From positions 62,001 through 126,000 of the forward strand of contig JBGAJN010000003.1 in the NCBI GenBank assembly GCA_044224905.1: a stretch of DNA of 64,000 bases. Direction: 5' to 3'. The notes beneath the pieces are model-generated. The model made no database searches. It was not told where the DNA came from and was given only the letters and a program-made list of their open reading frames with translations. Source of the stretch: JBGAJN01 sp044224905 (GTDB taxonomy: Bacteria; Verrucomicrobiota; Verrucomicrobiia; Limisphaerales; JBGAJN01). Made by a program: the position numbers and the translations under genes. Position 1 is the stretch's first letter, and each line of letters starts with the position of its first letter. Below are positions 55,312-64,000 of the stretch, one piece after another.

Positions 55312-56016
55312 ATGGGCGCTGAAAATGTCGCGGGAAACGCCGCGGAGAATGTCGTGGTGACGCGCGAGCTGTCGAAGATTTACCGGCAGGGGGAAATCAA
55401 CGTGACGGCATTGAACAAGATCTCGATTACCATCAGGGCGGGCGAGTTTCTCGTGCTCATGGGGCCGAGCGGTTCTGGAAAGTCCACGCTGCTCCACATC
55501 ATCGCCGGCATCGATCGACCCACGAGCGGCGAAGTACGCGTGCAGGACATCGACGTTGCCCGTTTGAATGAGTCGCAGCTTGCCGATTGGCGCAATCAAA
55601 ACGTCGGTTTCGTTTTCCAGACCTTCAATTTGATTCCCGTGCTGACGGCGTATGAAAATGTGGAGCTCCCGTTGTTGCTCACGCGACTCAATTCCCGCGA
55701 ACGGCGCAAGCAGGTCGAGACGGCGCTGGATCTTGTCGGCCTCGGCGATCGCATGAAACATTTACCACGGCAACTTTCCGGCGGTCAGGAGCAACGCGTT
55801 GCGATCGCGCGCGCCTTGGTGACCGATCCGAAGCTCGTCGTCGCGGATGAACCGACGGGCAACTTGGATTCCCAATCGGCGCACGACGTGCTCGGAATTC
55901 TGCAATCGCTCAGCCGCGTTGCTGGCAAGACAGTCATCATGGTCACGCACGACCCTAAGGCGGCTGCGTTCGGGTCGCGTTCGGTGCATTTGGAAAAAGG
56001 GGAGTTGGTGGACTGA
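55312..56016 (+). CDS. ABC transporter ATPase, MacB/LolD type
   Basis: 234 residues. Walker A is GPSGSGKST, signature LSGGQEQRV and Walker B VVADEPTGNLDS; the Q loop is VFQTFNLIPVLTA, which is typical of the LolD/MacB group. It opens a four-gene run: ATPase, two permeases and an adaptor, with gaps of 0 to 4 bases. Confidence 0.93.
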   Translation: MGAENVAGNAAENVVVTRELSKIYRQGEINVTALNKISITIRAGEFLVLMGPSGSGKSTLLHIIAGIDRPTSGEVRVQDIDVARLNESQLADWRNQNVGFVFQTFNLIPVLTAYENVELPLLLTRLNSRERRKQVETALDLVGLGDRMKHLPRQLSGGQEQRVAIARALVTDPKLVVADEPTGNLDSQSAHDVLGILQSLSRVAGKTVIMVTHDPKAAAFGSRSVHLEKGELVD

Positions 56017-57162
56017 ATGAACGCCGCGACCTACATCGTGAAGAACGCCCTGCGCAACAAGCGCCGCGCGGCGTTGTCCATCATGAGCGTCGCGGTGAGC
56101 TTGTTTCTGTTCGTCACGTTGCAGGTCGCGCTGCGCGAACTCACCGTGCCGCAGGAGGACGTTGGTTCGTCGTTGCGCGTGATTGTGCGGAACAAAGTCT
56201 CCCTCGCCTCGCCGCTGCCGGCGAAACAACTTGCCGTAATTGAGAGGATTCCCGGGGTCGCTGCGGTCACGCCGTTTTCGTTTTACGGCGGCAATTACAA
56301 GGGCGACGAAAAGTTCACCAGCTTCGCGCAGTTCGCCGTCGATCCTACGCGGATGATGAACGTGGTGGTGGATGCAAAGTCGCCGCCGGAGCAGGTCGCC
56401 GCTTGGATTGCTGATCGCACGTCGTGCCTCGTGGGGATGGACACGGCGAAGCGCTACGACATCAAGCTCGGCGATCGCATGAAGTTCACCGGGACGTTTT
56501 ATCCCTGCGATCTCGACCTCAAGGTCATCGGTTTCTACAGCGGCACGGCCGACGATCGCACCGTGTTCTTTCACCACAAGTATCTCGATGAGTTGCTGGG
56601 CGACCCGGGCACCGTCGGCACGTGGTGGCTGCGCGCGGCGTCCGTTGAAGAGGCGCCGAAGGTGGTGGAGCGAATCAATAAAGCGTTCGCGAACTCGGCT
56701 GCGGAGGTGCGCGCGGAGACGGAACGGGCTTTCCAGCTCGGCTTCGTTTCGATGTGGGGGAACATCAAGATTCTGATCGGCTCGATATGCACCGTAGTCG
56801 TCTTCACTTTGCTGCTGGTTACGGTGAGCACGATGAGCATGGCGATCCGCGAGCGTTTCCGTGAACTCGCCGTGCTCAAGGCGCTCGGATTTCGCCGCGA
56901 ACTCTTCGGCTTCATTCTCGCCGAAAGTTTCGGCCTCGCCATGGCGGGCGCGGTGATCGGTGCAGGCGGGGCGTGGGTGTTGTTTCACTCGATCAACATT
57001 CAGAAGCTCACCAACGGAATCTTTCTCGTGTTCGAAGTGACGCCGCGCCACATGGGCATGGCATTCGGCATCGCGGCGGTGCTTGGGATTGTTTCCGCGC
57101 TGGTGCCGGCATTGGCCGTGGCGCGCACGAGTGTGGTGCAAGGGTTAAAAACACTGGATTGA
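56017..57162 (+). CDS. ABC transporter permease, FtsX/MacB-like (first)
   Basis: 381 residues with a first membrane helix (RRAALSIMSVAVSLFLFVTLQ), a periplasmic domain of about 210 residues and three C-terminal helices in an FtsX-like fold (FTLLLVTVSTMSMAIRERFRELAVLKALGFRR). It begins one base after the ATPase stop. The TVGTWW-containing periplasmic segment shares the MacB shape. Confidence 0.87.
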   Translation: MNAATYIVKNALRNKRRAALSIMSVAVSLFLFVTLQVALRELTVPQEDVGSSLRVIVRNKVSLASPLPAKQLAVIERIPGVAAVTPFSFYGGNYKGDEKFTSFAQFAVDPTRMMNVVVDAKSPPEQVAAWIADRTSCLVGMDTAKRYDIKLGDRMKFTGTFYPCDLDLKVIGFYSGTADDRTVFFHHKYLDELLGDPGTVGTWWLRAASVEEAPKVVERINKAFANSAAEVRAETERAFQLGFVSMWGNIKILIGSICTVVVFTLLLVTVSTMSMAIRERFRELAVLKALGFRRELFGFILAESFGLAMAGAVIGAGGAWVLFHSINIQKLTNGIFLVFEVTPRHMGMAFGIAAVLGIVSALVPALAVARTSVVQGLKTLD

Positions 57163-57166
57163 AGCC

Positions 57167-58363
57167 ATGGCGCTGCCGCTCAAATACAACATCAAGAACG
57201 TCCTCATCCGTTGGCGGGCGACGGCGGCGACGGTGCTCGGCATCGCGCTGACGGTGTGTGTGTTTGTGCTCGTGCAATCCCTCGCCGAAGGGATTGAAAA
57301 ATCCAGCGCGAGCACTGGCGATCCGCGCAATGTCCTCGTCGTGCGCAAAGGTTCCACGGCGGAATCGTCGAGCCTCGTGACGCGCGCGCAGTTGCGCAGC
57401 ATTCAGTATCTCGAGGAAATCGAGCGTAACGAACGTGGCGAGCCCGTCATCTCGGCCGACATCCTCGTGCTGGTGAATCTTCCGCGCAAAGAAGCCGGTG
57501 CCGGCGAAGCAAACGTGTTGCTGCGTGGTGTCACGGCACGCGGGATGGAATTGCGGCCGCAGGTGAAATTGGTTCCGGGTCAGGACGGGCAGGGGAACGA
57601 AGTGGAGAGTCGGTGGTTCACTCCGGGGAAGCGCGAAGTCGTCGTGAGCGCGCGGCTGGCGAAACGGTTTGCCCATTTCGGGATTGGGCAGAGTTTCAAA
57701 TCCGGGCCGGCGACGCTCACTGTCGTCGGCTGGCTCGACGGTGGCGGGAGCGCGTATGATTCCGAGTGCTGGTTGGATGCGGACGAGTGTCGCTCGTTGT
57801 TTGATCGGGAAATGTATTCCAGCTTTCTCATTCGGCCCAAAGACGACGTGGCGCGCACGAATTTGATTGCGAAACTTGAAGGCGACAAACGCTTCCAGCT
57901 GCGCGCGGAGTCGGAGACGGAGTATTACAAGAAGCAAACCATGACGGCGAAACCGATCCAATGGCTTGGTGCGTTCCTCGCAGTCACGATGAGCGTCGGT
58001 GCGGTGTTCGCCGCGATGAACACGATGTATGCGGCGGTGGGCGCGCGGACGCGCGAGGTGGGAACGTTGCGCGTGCTCGGGTTCCGACGACGCACCGTGA
58101 TGGTGAGCTTTCTACTCGAAGGCGCGTTCCTCTCGTTGATCGGTGGAGTCATCGGGATCGCCTTCGCGCTGCCGCTCAACGGTTACACGACGGCTACGGT
58201 GAGCTTCGAAACTTTCAGCGAATCAGTCTTTGCTTTCACGATTACTCCGGTGCTGATGGCGAAAGGTCTGGCGTTTGCCGTTGCCGTTGGATTACTCGGA
58301 ACTTTTCTGCCGGCTTTGCGTGCGTCGCGATTGCCGGTAATCTCGGCCCTCAAGTCGTTATGA
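57167..58363 (+). CDS. ABC transporter permease, FtsX/MacB-like (second)
   Basis: 398 residues, the same topology as the preceding permease: one N-terminal helix (ATAATVLGIALTVCVFVLVQSLAEG), a large periplasmic domain and three C-terminal helices (TNTMYAAVGARTREVGTLRVLGFRR-type segment). Two separate permeases rather than a homodimer suggest a heterodimeric transporter. It overlaps the adaptor gene as ATGA. Confidence 0.88.
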   Translation: MALPLKYNIKNVLIRWRATAATVLGIALTVCVFVLVQSLAEGIEKSSASTGDPRNVLVVRKGSTAESSSLVTRAQLRSIQYLEEIERNERGEPVISADILVLVNLPRKEAGAGEANVLLRGVTARGMELRPQVKLVPGQDGQGNEVESRWFTPGKREVVVSARLAKRFAHFGIGQSFKSGPATLTVVGWLDGGGSAYDSECWLDADECRSLFDREMYSSFLIRPKDDVARTNLIAKLEGDKRFQLRAESETEYYKKQTMTAKPIQWLGAFLAVTMSVGAVFAAMNTMYAAVGARTREVGTLRVLGFRRRTVMVSFLLEGAFLSLIGGVIGIAFALPLNGYTTATVSFETFSESVFAFTITPVLMAKGLAFAVAVGLLGTFLPALRASRLPVISALKSL

Positions 58364-59385
58364 ACGAAACCAAGCTCGCGCAATTGCAAATCGACACCTC
58401 CCAGAAGAGCCGCCCGCGGCGTTCGCTGTGGATTATTTTTCTGACGGTGGGCGTTATTGCGGCGCTGGCGCTTTATTTCGCGTGGCCGCGCGCTTCGGAC
58501 AAAGTTCGCGTCTTCGGCGGCAAGAAGGACAAGGCGGCGGCCGGTGCGGCGGTTGACGCCGGTTCCGTGCGCGGTGCGGGCGAAACTTCCAAAGGCGTGG
58601 CGACGACGAATTCAACGACGTCGGGGAAAGCGGACGACTCGGTTTTGACGGTGAGCGGTTACATCGTAAATCGTGAGCGCATCGAATTGAGCCCGCGATT
58701 TCTCGGCGTGGTGAAATGGATCGGCGTGAAGAAGGGCGATTCGGTGACGAACGGGCAGGTGGTCGTGTTGCTGGACGATTCGGAGTATCGCGCGCGGATG
58801 GCGGAAACCGAAGGTCGTCTGGCGAATGCGAACGTCGCCGTCGCTAAGGCGGAGTTGGACTATGGCCGCGCGAAGCAACTCGTCGCCACCAAGGTCGAAA
58901 TGCAAAAGCTCGAAGACGACGCGCGGCTTCAACTCGATTCCGCGAAAGCCCAGGTGAAGGAAGTCGAAGGCGCACGGCAATTGATCAAGACATATATGGA
59001 CTGGTGCGTGATTCGCTCGCCGATCAATGGGACGGTGATGGAGAAGTTGGTCGACCCGAATGAGCTGGTGGTGCCGCAGAGTTTTGGCGGCGGTCGTGGT
59101 CCAAGTACGGCGTTGATATCGGTCGCCGATCCGAAGGACTTGCAGGTGGAGATTGATTTGAACGAAGCGGATCTGGTCAAGGTGCGGTTGAATCAGAAAT
59201 GTCGTGTGAGTCCCGAGGCGTATCCGGACAAAAGCTTCGAGGGTTTCGTGGCGGAGATCGCGCCCGAAGCGAACCGCGCCAAAGGCACGTTGCAGCTGAA
59301 AGTGCAGATCAAGAATCCCGATCGCTTTCTCACGCCGGAACTCAGCGCAAAGGTAGACTTCCTCAAGGACGACGGCTCGAAGTAA
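58360..59385 (+). CDS. membrane-fusion adaptor protein (HlyD/MacA-like)
   Basis: 341 residues from ATG 58360. One membrane anchor (SLWIIFLTVGVIAALALYFAW), a Gly/Ala/Ser/Thr-rich linker, then a biotinyl-lipoyl-like domain split by a coiled coil (LDDSEYRARMAETEGRLANANVAVAKAELDYGRAKQLVATK) and a beta domain ending VDFLKDDGSK. The adaptor links the inner-membrane ABC unit to an outer-membrane channel, which is not in the window. The start is set by the overlap with the preceding gene; the longer frame start at 57961 lies inside the permease. Confidence 0.88.
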   Translation: MNETKLAQLQIDTSQKSRPRRSLWIIFLTVGVIAALALYFAWPRASDKVRVFGGKKDKAAAGAAVDAGSVRGAGETSKGVATTNSTTSGKADDSVLTVSGYIVNRERIELSPRFLGVVKWIGVKKGDSVTNGQVVVLLDDSEYRARMAETEGRLANANVAVAKAELDYGRAKQLVATKVEMQKLEDDARLQLDSAKAQVKEVEGARQLIKTYMDWCVIRSPINGTVMEKLVDPNELVVPQSFGGGRGPSTALISVADPKDLQVEIDLNEADLVKVRLNQKCRVSPEAYPDKSFEGFVAEIAPEANRAKGTLQLKVQIKNPDRFLTPELSAKVDFLKDDGSK

Positions 59386-59452
59386 GTATTCGTTCGCGCG
59401 GAATTTGCCCTTTTCTTTCCGGTAACCACCATTACGCTACGGCCCCATTGCA

Positions 59453-60868
59453 ATGGCTTTGAAGTTTTTCAACACACTCTCCCGCGCGGTCGAAGCGTTC
59501 GTGCCGCTAGACCCGGCCGGCCAGAAGGTCGGCCTGTATTGCTGCGGCCCGACCGTGCACGACTTTGCGCATATCGGAAATTTCCGCACGTTTGTCTTCG
59601 CCGACCTCACGCGACGCTTCCTCGAATTCCGCGGCTTCGCGGTGACGCACGTGATGAACATCACGGACGTGGAGGACAAGATCATCAAGCGGGTCCGCGA
59701 GAACAAAACCACGCTGCGCGAATTTACCGGCAAGTACGAGGCGGCGTTCCTGGAAGATTTGCAAACGCTCGGTTGCCGCAAGCCGAACGAAACGCCGCAC
59801 GCGACGGATTACATTGCGGAAATGATTTCTTTGATCGAGAAGCTGATCGCACGGGGCATCGCATATAAGGCGGCGGACGGCTCGGTGTATTTCAGCATCG
59901 ATAAATATCGCGGCTGCGGTTGCTGCTACGGGCAGCTCGTGAAGCTCAACTTCGATGGCATGCGTGCTGGCGAACGCGTGGCCAGTGACGAATACGAAAA
60001 GGAGTCGGTCGCCGACTTCGCGTTGTGGAAGGCTCGCGTGCCGGACGACGGCGCGGTGTTCTGGCCGAGCCCGTGGGGCGAAGGTCGCCCTGGCTGGCAC
60101 ATCGAGTGTTCGGCGATGAGCATGAAGATTCTCGGCGCGAGCTTCGATCTGCATCTTGGCGGCGAGGATTTGATGTTCCCGCATCACGAGGACGAGATTG
60201 CGCAGAGCGAAGGCGCGGGCGTGCAGGCTCCGGGGCAGCGCTTCGTGAAGTATTGGCTCCACGGCGCGCATCTGCTCGTCGAGGGCAAGAAGATGAGCAA
60301 GTCGCTGGGGAATTTTTTCACGCTGCGTGATTTGCTGGGAAAGGGATTCACGGGGCGCGAAATCCGCTACCTGCTGCTCACCGCGCATTATCGCGAGCAG
60401 TTTAATTTCACGCTTGATGGTTTGACTGGCGCGCGCACGGCGTTGGGCCGAATTGACGAATGTCTGGCGAAATTGCGTGACGTGGCCGCGGGTGCTTCGG
60501 CTGCTGCGGACACTGGTTTGCTTGAGCGGTTTTCGCAGGCGTTGGATGAAGATTTGAATGTTTCTGCAGCTTGGGGCGCGATCTTCGAATGGGTTCGTGA
60601 GACGAACCGGCTCATTGCCGAAAAGAAATTCTCGCCCGCGCAAGCCGCCGCCGCGTTGGCGGCGTGGGAGAAGATCGACGGCGTATTCGGGATCGGTGCG
60701 AAGGCTGCGGAAGAAATCCCTGCGGAGTTAATCTCCTTGCTCGGCCAACGTCAGGCTGCGCGCAAAGCCAAAGACTTCAAACGCTCCGACGCCATTCGCG
60801 ACGAGTTGAAAGCGAAGGGCTGGGTCATTGAAGACACTCCCAAGGGCCCGCGATTGAAAAAGCTTTAG
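59453..60868 (+). CDS. cysS: cysteinyl-tRNA synthetase
   Basis: 471 residues, class I. The zinc Cys and HIGH-like motif are in YCCGPTVHDFAHIGNFRTF, the KMSKS loop is KKMSKSLGNFFTL, and the tail WVIEDTPKGPRLKKL is usual. A slightly odd Cys-Gly-Cys-Cys stretch (RGCGCCYGQLVKL) lies at about residue 155. It seems to stand alone; a terminator follows. Confidence 0.95.
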   Translation: MALKFFNTLSRAVEAFVPLDPAGQKVGLYCCGPTVHDFAHIGNFRTFVFADLTRRFLEFRGFAVTHVMNITDVEDKIIKRVRENKTTLREFTGKYEAAFLEDLQTLGCRKPNETPHATDYIAEMISLIEKLIARGIAYKAADGSVYFSIDKYRGCGCCYGQLVKLNFDGMRAGERVASDEYEKESVADFALWKARVPDDGAVFWPSPWGEGRPGWHIECSAMSMKILGASFDLHLGGEDLMFPHHEDEIAQSEGAGVQAPGQRFVKYWLHGAHLLVEGKKMSKSLGNFFTLRDLLGKGFTGREIRYLLLTAHYREQFNFTLDGLTGARTALGRIDECLAKLRDVAAGASAAADTGLLERFSQALDEDLNVSAAWGAIFEWVRETNRLIAEKKFSPAQAAAALAAWEKIDGVFGIGAKAAEEIPAELISLLGQRQAARKAKDFKRSDAIRDELKAKGWVIEDTPKGPRLKKL

Positions 60869-60887
60869 TTCTGTTTAGGCGGCGCAC

Positions 60888-60921
60888 GCCGAAGAATTCG
60901 TTCGGCATTTTCAGCTTTTTT
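60888..60921 (+). terminator. terminator after cysS
   Basis: GCCGAA, loop gaattcg, TTCGGC then ATTTTCAGCTTTTTT. It follows the cysS stop by about 20 bases. Confidence 0.6.
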
Positions 60922-60938
60922 GATATCGTGCCGAAAGA

Positions 60939-61895
60939 ATGAGCATGAACTTGAAGCCCCTGTTGATCGGTTCCGCAGTTCTGGGATTGCTGGCCACTCG
61001 TGTGTGGGCGGCACAGGCTCCGCCGGTGCCCATTCCGCCGCCGCGGCCTATTGTTTCAGCGCCGATTTCACTGCCGCTGGCACCCGCGGGAATCACTTCC
61101 GCTCCCGTCGTGGTGCCCGGAACTACCGCGCCCCAAGCGCTTCCTCCCGTTCCCGTTCCTCCGGCGATGAACACAGCATTCAAATGGGACGCTGAACAAA
61201 AAGAGGTGACCCCGAAGCCCGGCGAAACCAACGCGCCGTTCACGTTCGCGTTTACCAACACGTCTTCCTCCGAAGTTATCATCACCGGTGTTCGTGCCTC
61301 TTGCGGTTGCACGATGGTTTCGACTCCGGCAATACCGTGGAAGATTCCGGCGGGCAGCAATGGTCAAATCTCCGCGAGTGTCGACTTGCGGGGCAAGAGC
61401 GGTGTGTTGATGAAATCGCTCTCAGTAGATTCCACCGCCGGACCGAAATATTTGATCATGAAGATCAATCTTGGGGCGACGGATTATGCCAACGCAGCCA
61501 GCGGACAAATGGATCGGGTTCGCAACCAGCAACTCGCGATGACGGATCGGCAAGTGGTCTTCCGCGGTGATTGTGCGCGTTGCCACGTGCAGCCGGCGGT
61601 CGGGAAGACGGGCGAATCGCTATTCTCCGCCGCGTGCGCCATTTGCCACGAAGGTCCGCATCGCGCGACGATGGTTCCTGATCTCCGGGCGCTCAACAAA
61701 CCGACGGACGCGCAGTTCTGGCGGAGTTGGGTGATGTTCGGTCGCGAAGGCTCGTTAATGCCGGCGTTCGCGCAAGATCGCGGCGGGTTCCTTACGCCGG
61801 AGCAAATCGAGTCGCTGGTGCAATATCTCACGACGCGTCCGAAGACCGCTGGCGTGTTTCAGCCCGCTCCGGTTCTTCCTCCGGCGGTGAAGTAA
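60939..61895 (+). CDS. DUF1573 protein fused to cytochrome c (two CxxCH)
   Basis: 318 residues with a signal peptide (KPLLIGSAVLGLLATRVWA), a Pro-rich stretch, a DUF1573 (Ig-like) domain around residues 85-180 with ASCGCTMV, and a cytochrome c part. Haem sites are CARCH and CAICH; the Met or His ligand could be in GSLMPAFAQ. DUF1573 domains occur in exported proteins of Bacteroidetes and Verrucomicrobia. A direct fusion to a dihaem cytochrome suggests a periplasmic electron carrier attached to a binding module. It precedes tmk by 20 bases. Confidence 0.85.
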   Translation: MSMNLKPLLIGSAVLGLLATRVWAAQAPPVPIPPPRPIVSAPISLPLAPAGITSAPVVVPGTTAPQALPPVPVPPAMNTAFKWDAEQKEVTPKPGETNAPFTFAFTNTSSSEVIITGVRASCGCTMVSTPAIPWKIPAGSNGQISASVDLRGKSGVLMKSLSVDSTAGPKYLIMKINLGATDYANAASGQMDRVRNQQLAMTDRQVVFRGDCARCHVQPAVGKTGESLFSAACAICHEGPHRATMVPDLRALNKPTDAQFWRSWVMFGREGSLMPAFAQDRGGFLTPEQIESLVQYLTTRPKTAGVFQPAPVLPPAVK

Positions 61896-61915
61896 TTCAC
61901 AGTCGGGCGCATCGC

Positions 61916-62557
61916 ATGTCCGGACTTTTCATTACCTTCGAAGGGACAGAAGGCGGTGGCAAATCCACGCAGATCACGCGTCTCGCTGAGCATCTGCAAA
62001 ACCTCGGCCGCACCGTCCGCGTCTTGCGCGAACCAGGCGGTACGCCCATCGGCGAGGAAATCCGTCACCTGCTCAAGCACAGCGAAGCTAACCGTGCGAT
62101 GACTCCCGAGGCGGAGCTGCTCCTGATGAACGCGAGCCGCGCTCAACTCGTGCGCGAGGTCATCCGACCGGCGCTCGACGCCGGCGAAATCGTCTTGTGC
62201 GATCGCTTCTACGATTCAACTGTTGCGTATCAGGGCTACGGACGCGGCTTGGATTTGGCGCACGTAAAAGCCGTGATCGATTTCGCTGTGGGTGAAACGC
62301 GGCCCGATGTGACGCTGCTGTTAATGGTGCCGGTAGAGGTGAGTGAGGCTCGTCGGCTCGCGCGGGAAAGTGTTTCCGGCAAAGTGCGCGATCGATTTGA
62401 AGAAGCGGATCGCGCCTTCTTCACTCGGGTGGAGCAGGGGTATCGCGCGTTGGCTTCGGCCGAACCTCGACGGGTAACTTCAATCGATGCCACCCAGTCG
62501 ATTGAGGCCGTTGCGGATGCGGTCTGGCGCGCGGTGCAGTCGCAACTCACGCTCTGA
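61916..62557 (+). CDS. tmk: thymidylate kinase
   Basis: From ATG 61916 the product is 213 residues. It phosphorylates dTMP. P-loop FEGTEGGGKSTQ, DR(F)Y motif CDRFYDSTVAYQG with Arg at LREPGGTPIGE, and the lid region VSGKVRDRFEEA, typical for the E. coli-like type II enzyme. The upstream frame from 61727 would overlap the previous gene and is not used. Confidence 0.95.
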   Translation: MSGLFITFEGTEGGGKSTQITRLAEHLQNLGRTVRVLREPGGTPIGEEIRHLLKHSEANRAMTPEAELLLMNASRAQLVREVIRPALDAGEIVLCDRFYDSTVAYQGYGRGLDLAHVKAVIDFAVGETRPDVTLLLMVPVEVSEARRLARESVSGKVRDRFEEADRAFFTRVEQGYRALASAEPRRVTSIDATQSIEAVADAVWRAVQSQLTL

Positions 62558-62561
62558 AGCG

Positions 62562-63449
62562 TCAGCGGCGCTGAGAGTCTTTCAACACGTCGGCGATCCA
62601 TTCACGAACGCGACGCCGTTCCAGAATATCGCGAAGCACCCAATCGTCGCGGTGGTTTCGGTAGGGAATATCCACGAAAGTGAAAGCCCCGTTCTCGGCG
62701 ACTTGGGCTAAATAACTTTTCGTCACCGCGGTGGATCCTTCCTGAGTGATGAATTGCGGCCGACCGTGGAGCCGTTGCAGGCGGGTGAGCGCCGAGGCCC
62801 GGTCGGCGCCGGTGTAGGGCCAGGTGGTTTTGACTCCGTCGTAGTGACTGTGCGCAATGAAACCGCGCCAAAGCTTGGCAATCTCCTCGTCGTGCAGGCC
62901 GAGGAAGTTACACGCGATTGCGCCGCGCGAGAATCCCGCAAGAAAAAGCGCGTTGGTATCGCCACCGAATTTTTCACAGACGTAGCGCACCGTGCGCTTG
63001 CAGTAAGTGACGGTCGTTTCCACGTCGCCCCACCAGACGTTTGCGTTCGCGAGCTGATTGTTGGTGATCTTCACGTAGGGCAGGCAGACCCAGATGAAAT
63101 TCGAGCCGCCTGAGATTCCGTAGCCGAGGTTGCTGCCATCGACGGTGCCGAGCGATACATCGCCGAACTTGTTCGAATAGTTGCCGTTGCCCGCGTATTC
63201 GAAAATCACCGGAAACTTTTTGTCCAGGCTCCAATTCGACGGCAGATAGAGCGCGTGATGAACCGCGGTGGTTTCGTATCCGGGAGTCACCGCTTTGACG
63301 CGCAGGCCGGGACGCGGAGCGCCTTCAACCATCCGAGGCGTCTCCAAATCCTTGGGAACACTTTTGAGATCGGGGAGTTCCGCGGCGGGGCTGGCGAAAG
63401 CGACGGCAATCGACGCAACGACGGAGGAAATTTTTGTGAAGCGGAGCAT
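62562..63449 (-). CDS. exported alpha/beta-hydrolase-like protein
   Basis: 295 residues with a signal peptide (MLRFTKISSVVASIAVAFA). It has an alpha/beta-hydrolase layout: FPVIFEYAGNGNY early, nucleophile elbow AGFSRGAIA, then Asp in SHYDGVKTTW and His in NHRDDWVL near the end. It may be a feruloyl- or acetyl-esterase-like enzyme. It converges on tmk. Confidence 0.75.
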   Translation of the reverse strand: MLRFTKISSVVASIAVAFASPAAELPDLKSVPKDLETPRMVEGAPRPGLRVKAVTPGYETTAVHHALYLPSNWSLDKKFPVIFEYAGNGNYSNKFGDVSLGTVDGSNLGYGISGGSNFIWVCLPYVKITNNQLANANVWWGDVETTVTYCKRTVRYVCEKFGGDTNALFLAGFSRGAIACNFLGLHDEEIAKLWRGFIAHSHYDGVKTTWPYTGADRASALTRLQRLHGRPQFITQEGSTAVTKSYLAQVAENGAFTFVDIPYRNHRDDWVLRDILERRRVREWIADVLKDSQRR

Positions 63450-63521
63450 GATGGCTGGTTGATGAGTGGCTAGACGTTTATGTGGCGCGCTGGCCTCGTT
63501 GTCGAGTGCGTCCTCGCGATG

Positions 63522-63559
63522 AAAAACAAAAGCGCGTCCATCGTTGCCGGTGGACGCGC
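63522..63559 (-). terminator. terminator of the DegP/HtrA gene
   Basis: On the minus strand GCGCGTCCA, loop ccggcaacga, TGGACGCGC is followed by TTTTGTTTTT. It lies about 20 bases after the stop of the gene at 63582. Confidence 0.88.
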
Positions 63560-63581
63560 CTCTCTAGGACCGACGGGGAGG

Positions 63582-64000
63582 CTAATCGCCGTTGTCTTTG
63601 AGAATCTCGAGGCGGCGACCCGATTCGCCGATGACGTTGAGTTTCACTCCTTTCTTGGAGTTCACGTCTTTCATCGCATCCTTGAAGTCTTTCGCGTTGG
63701 TGACACTGCGACTGTTGACCTTCGTGATGATATCGCCGGGCTTGATATTGCGCTGAGCAGCGGGGCTGTCGTTTTCAACTTCGGTCACGATCACGCCCGA
63801 CACTTCGTCCACGCCGTATTCCTTGGCGACTTCTGGGGTGATAGTCTTGACGGTGAGACCGAGACTTTTGCTGTCTGCGTCCGCCGATTTCTTCGTGCCT
63901 TTGTTCATGGCAAACTGATCTTCCGGCAACTCTGCGGGCGACACTTTGACTTTGATGCGTTTGCCGTCGCGATAGACGTCGAGCGAAACGGGCGCGTTGA
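63582..64000 (-). CDS. DegP/HtrA-type serine protease, C-terminal PDZ part (partial)
   Basis: The reading frame enters from the window end (…NAPVSLDVYRDGKRIKVKVSPAELPED) and holds a complete PDZ domain: LGLTVKTITPEVAKEYGVD, GVIVTEVENDSPAAQRNIKPGDIITKVNSRSV. The N-terminal protease domain lies beyond the window, so the type (DegP, DegQ or a PDZ-only protein) is inferred from the second-PDZ sequence. A clean terminator follows. The periplasmic protein-quality role is known for the family. Confidence 0.8.
   Translation of the reverse strand, partial: NAPVSLDVYRDGKRIKVKVSPAELPEDQFAMNKGTKKSADADSKSLGLTVKTITPEVAKEYGVDEVSGVIVTEVENDSPAAQRNIKPGDIITKVNSRSVTNAKDFKDAMKDVNSKKGVKLNVIGESGRRLEILKDNGD

Noticed and set aside
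57961..58359. Upstream start of the adaptor at 57961
   Set aside because: It lies in a different frame within the second permease; ATG 58360 overlaps that gene's stop as expected for coupled genes.

Overview
The window is GC-rich, densely coded chromosomal DNA from a Gram-negative bacterium. The best fit is Verrucomicrobiota, probably the Limisphaerales/Pedosphaera side of Verrucomicrobiae. Clues are a Kdo/Lpt lipopolysaccharide operon that continues into HPr kinase and HPr, prepilin-like genes with FTLVE-type N-termini, many Sec-exported hydrolases and PQQ-propeller proteins, and a secreted protein with the ELQHSASLTNWQTL...FYRL type of C-terminus. This placement is inference; the window has no rRNA gene and I recognise no tRNA gene.

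Layout. 1-4.4 kb: CocE-type hydrolase (cut by the window edge), an exported HMA-domain protein, a GH16 glucanase, and a CarB protein that stops after its N-terminal half. 4.5-6.7 kb: a secreted poly-Gly protein, then about 1.2 kb of non-coding DNA packed with hairpin repeats and a 12-copy 21-bp tandem repeat. 6.7-10.8 kb: a soluble histidine kinase, a diiron-type metallo-beta-lactamase protein, a Cys-rich ECF sigma factor paired with a DUF4396 membrane protein, and a MEKHLA protein. 10.9-13.9 kb: rlmN, engB and a zinc metallopeptidase. 13.9-16.1 kb: an orphan phage-tail-like protein, a His/Thr-rich protein and a GNAT protein. 16.3-19.2 kb: exported MsrBA, gatA and gatC. 19.3-23.8 kb: kdsA-kdsC-lptC-lptA-lptB-hprK-ptsH, read on the minus strand. 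24-35 kb: mostly single genes (outer-membrane barrel, BLUF photoreceptor, PQQ propeller, rhodanese, methyltransferase, AlkA-like glycosylase, TPR proteins, dienelactone hydrolase, MBL hydrolase, EamA transporter, M20 amidohydrolase). 35-38 kb: a four-gene pilin cluster behind a strongly structured leader. 38-40.5 kb: a gene remnant, two related small PepSY-like membrane proteins, a tiny membrane protein and a stand-alone IF2-N domain. 40.9-47.1 kb: a fused AhbA/AhbB-like Lrp protein, a 1175-residue PAS histidine kinase and an MFS transporter. 47.3-55.2 kb: gnd, a sugar-acid MFS transporter, then an exported FAD oxidoreductase, a NosR-like FMN/Fe-S membrane protein and ApbE. 55.3-59.4 kb: a MacAB-like ABC exporter. 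59.5-64 kb: cysS, a DUF1573-cytochrome c fusion, tmk, a secreted esterase-like protein and the C-terminal part of a DegP/HtrA protease.

How the genes work together. Three units are clear: Kdo synthesis plus LPS export; pilin-like fibre components; and a tripartite MacAB-like exporter. A fourth is suggestive: a periplasmic flavoprotein, a membrane FMN/Fe-S electron carrier and the enzyme that attaches the FMN lie in sequence, with gnd and a sugar-acid importer upstream. The most unusual items are the half-length CarB, the ECF sigma/DUF4396 pair with metal-binding-like cysteines, the structured leader of the pilin genes, and the hairpin repeat families that fill the intergenic spaces.
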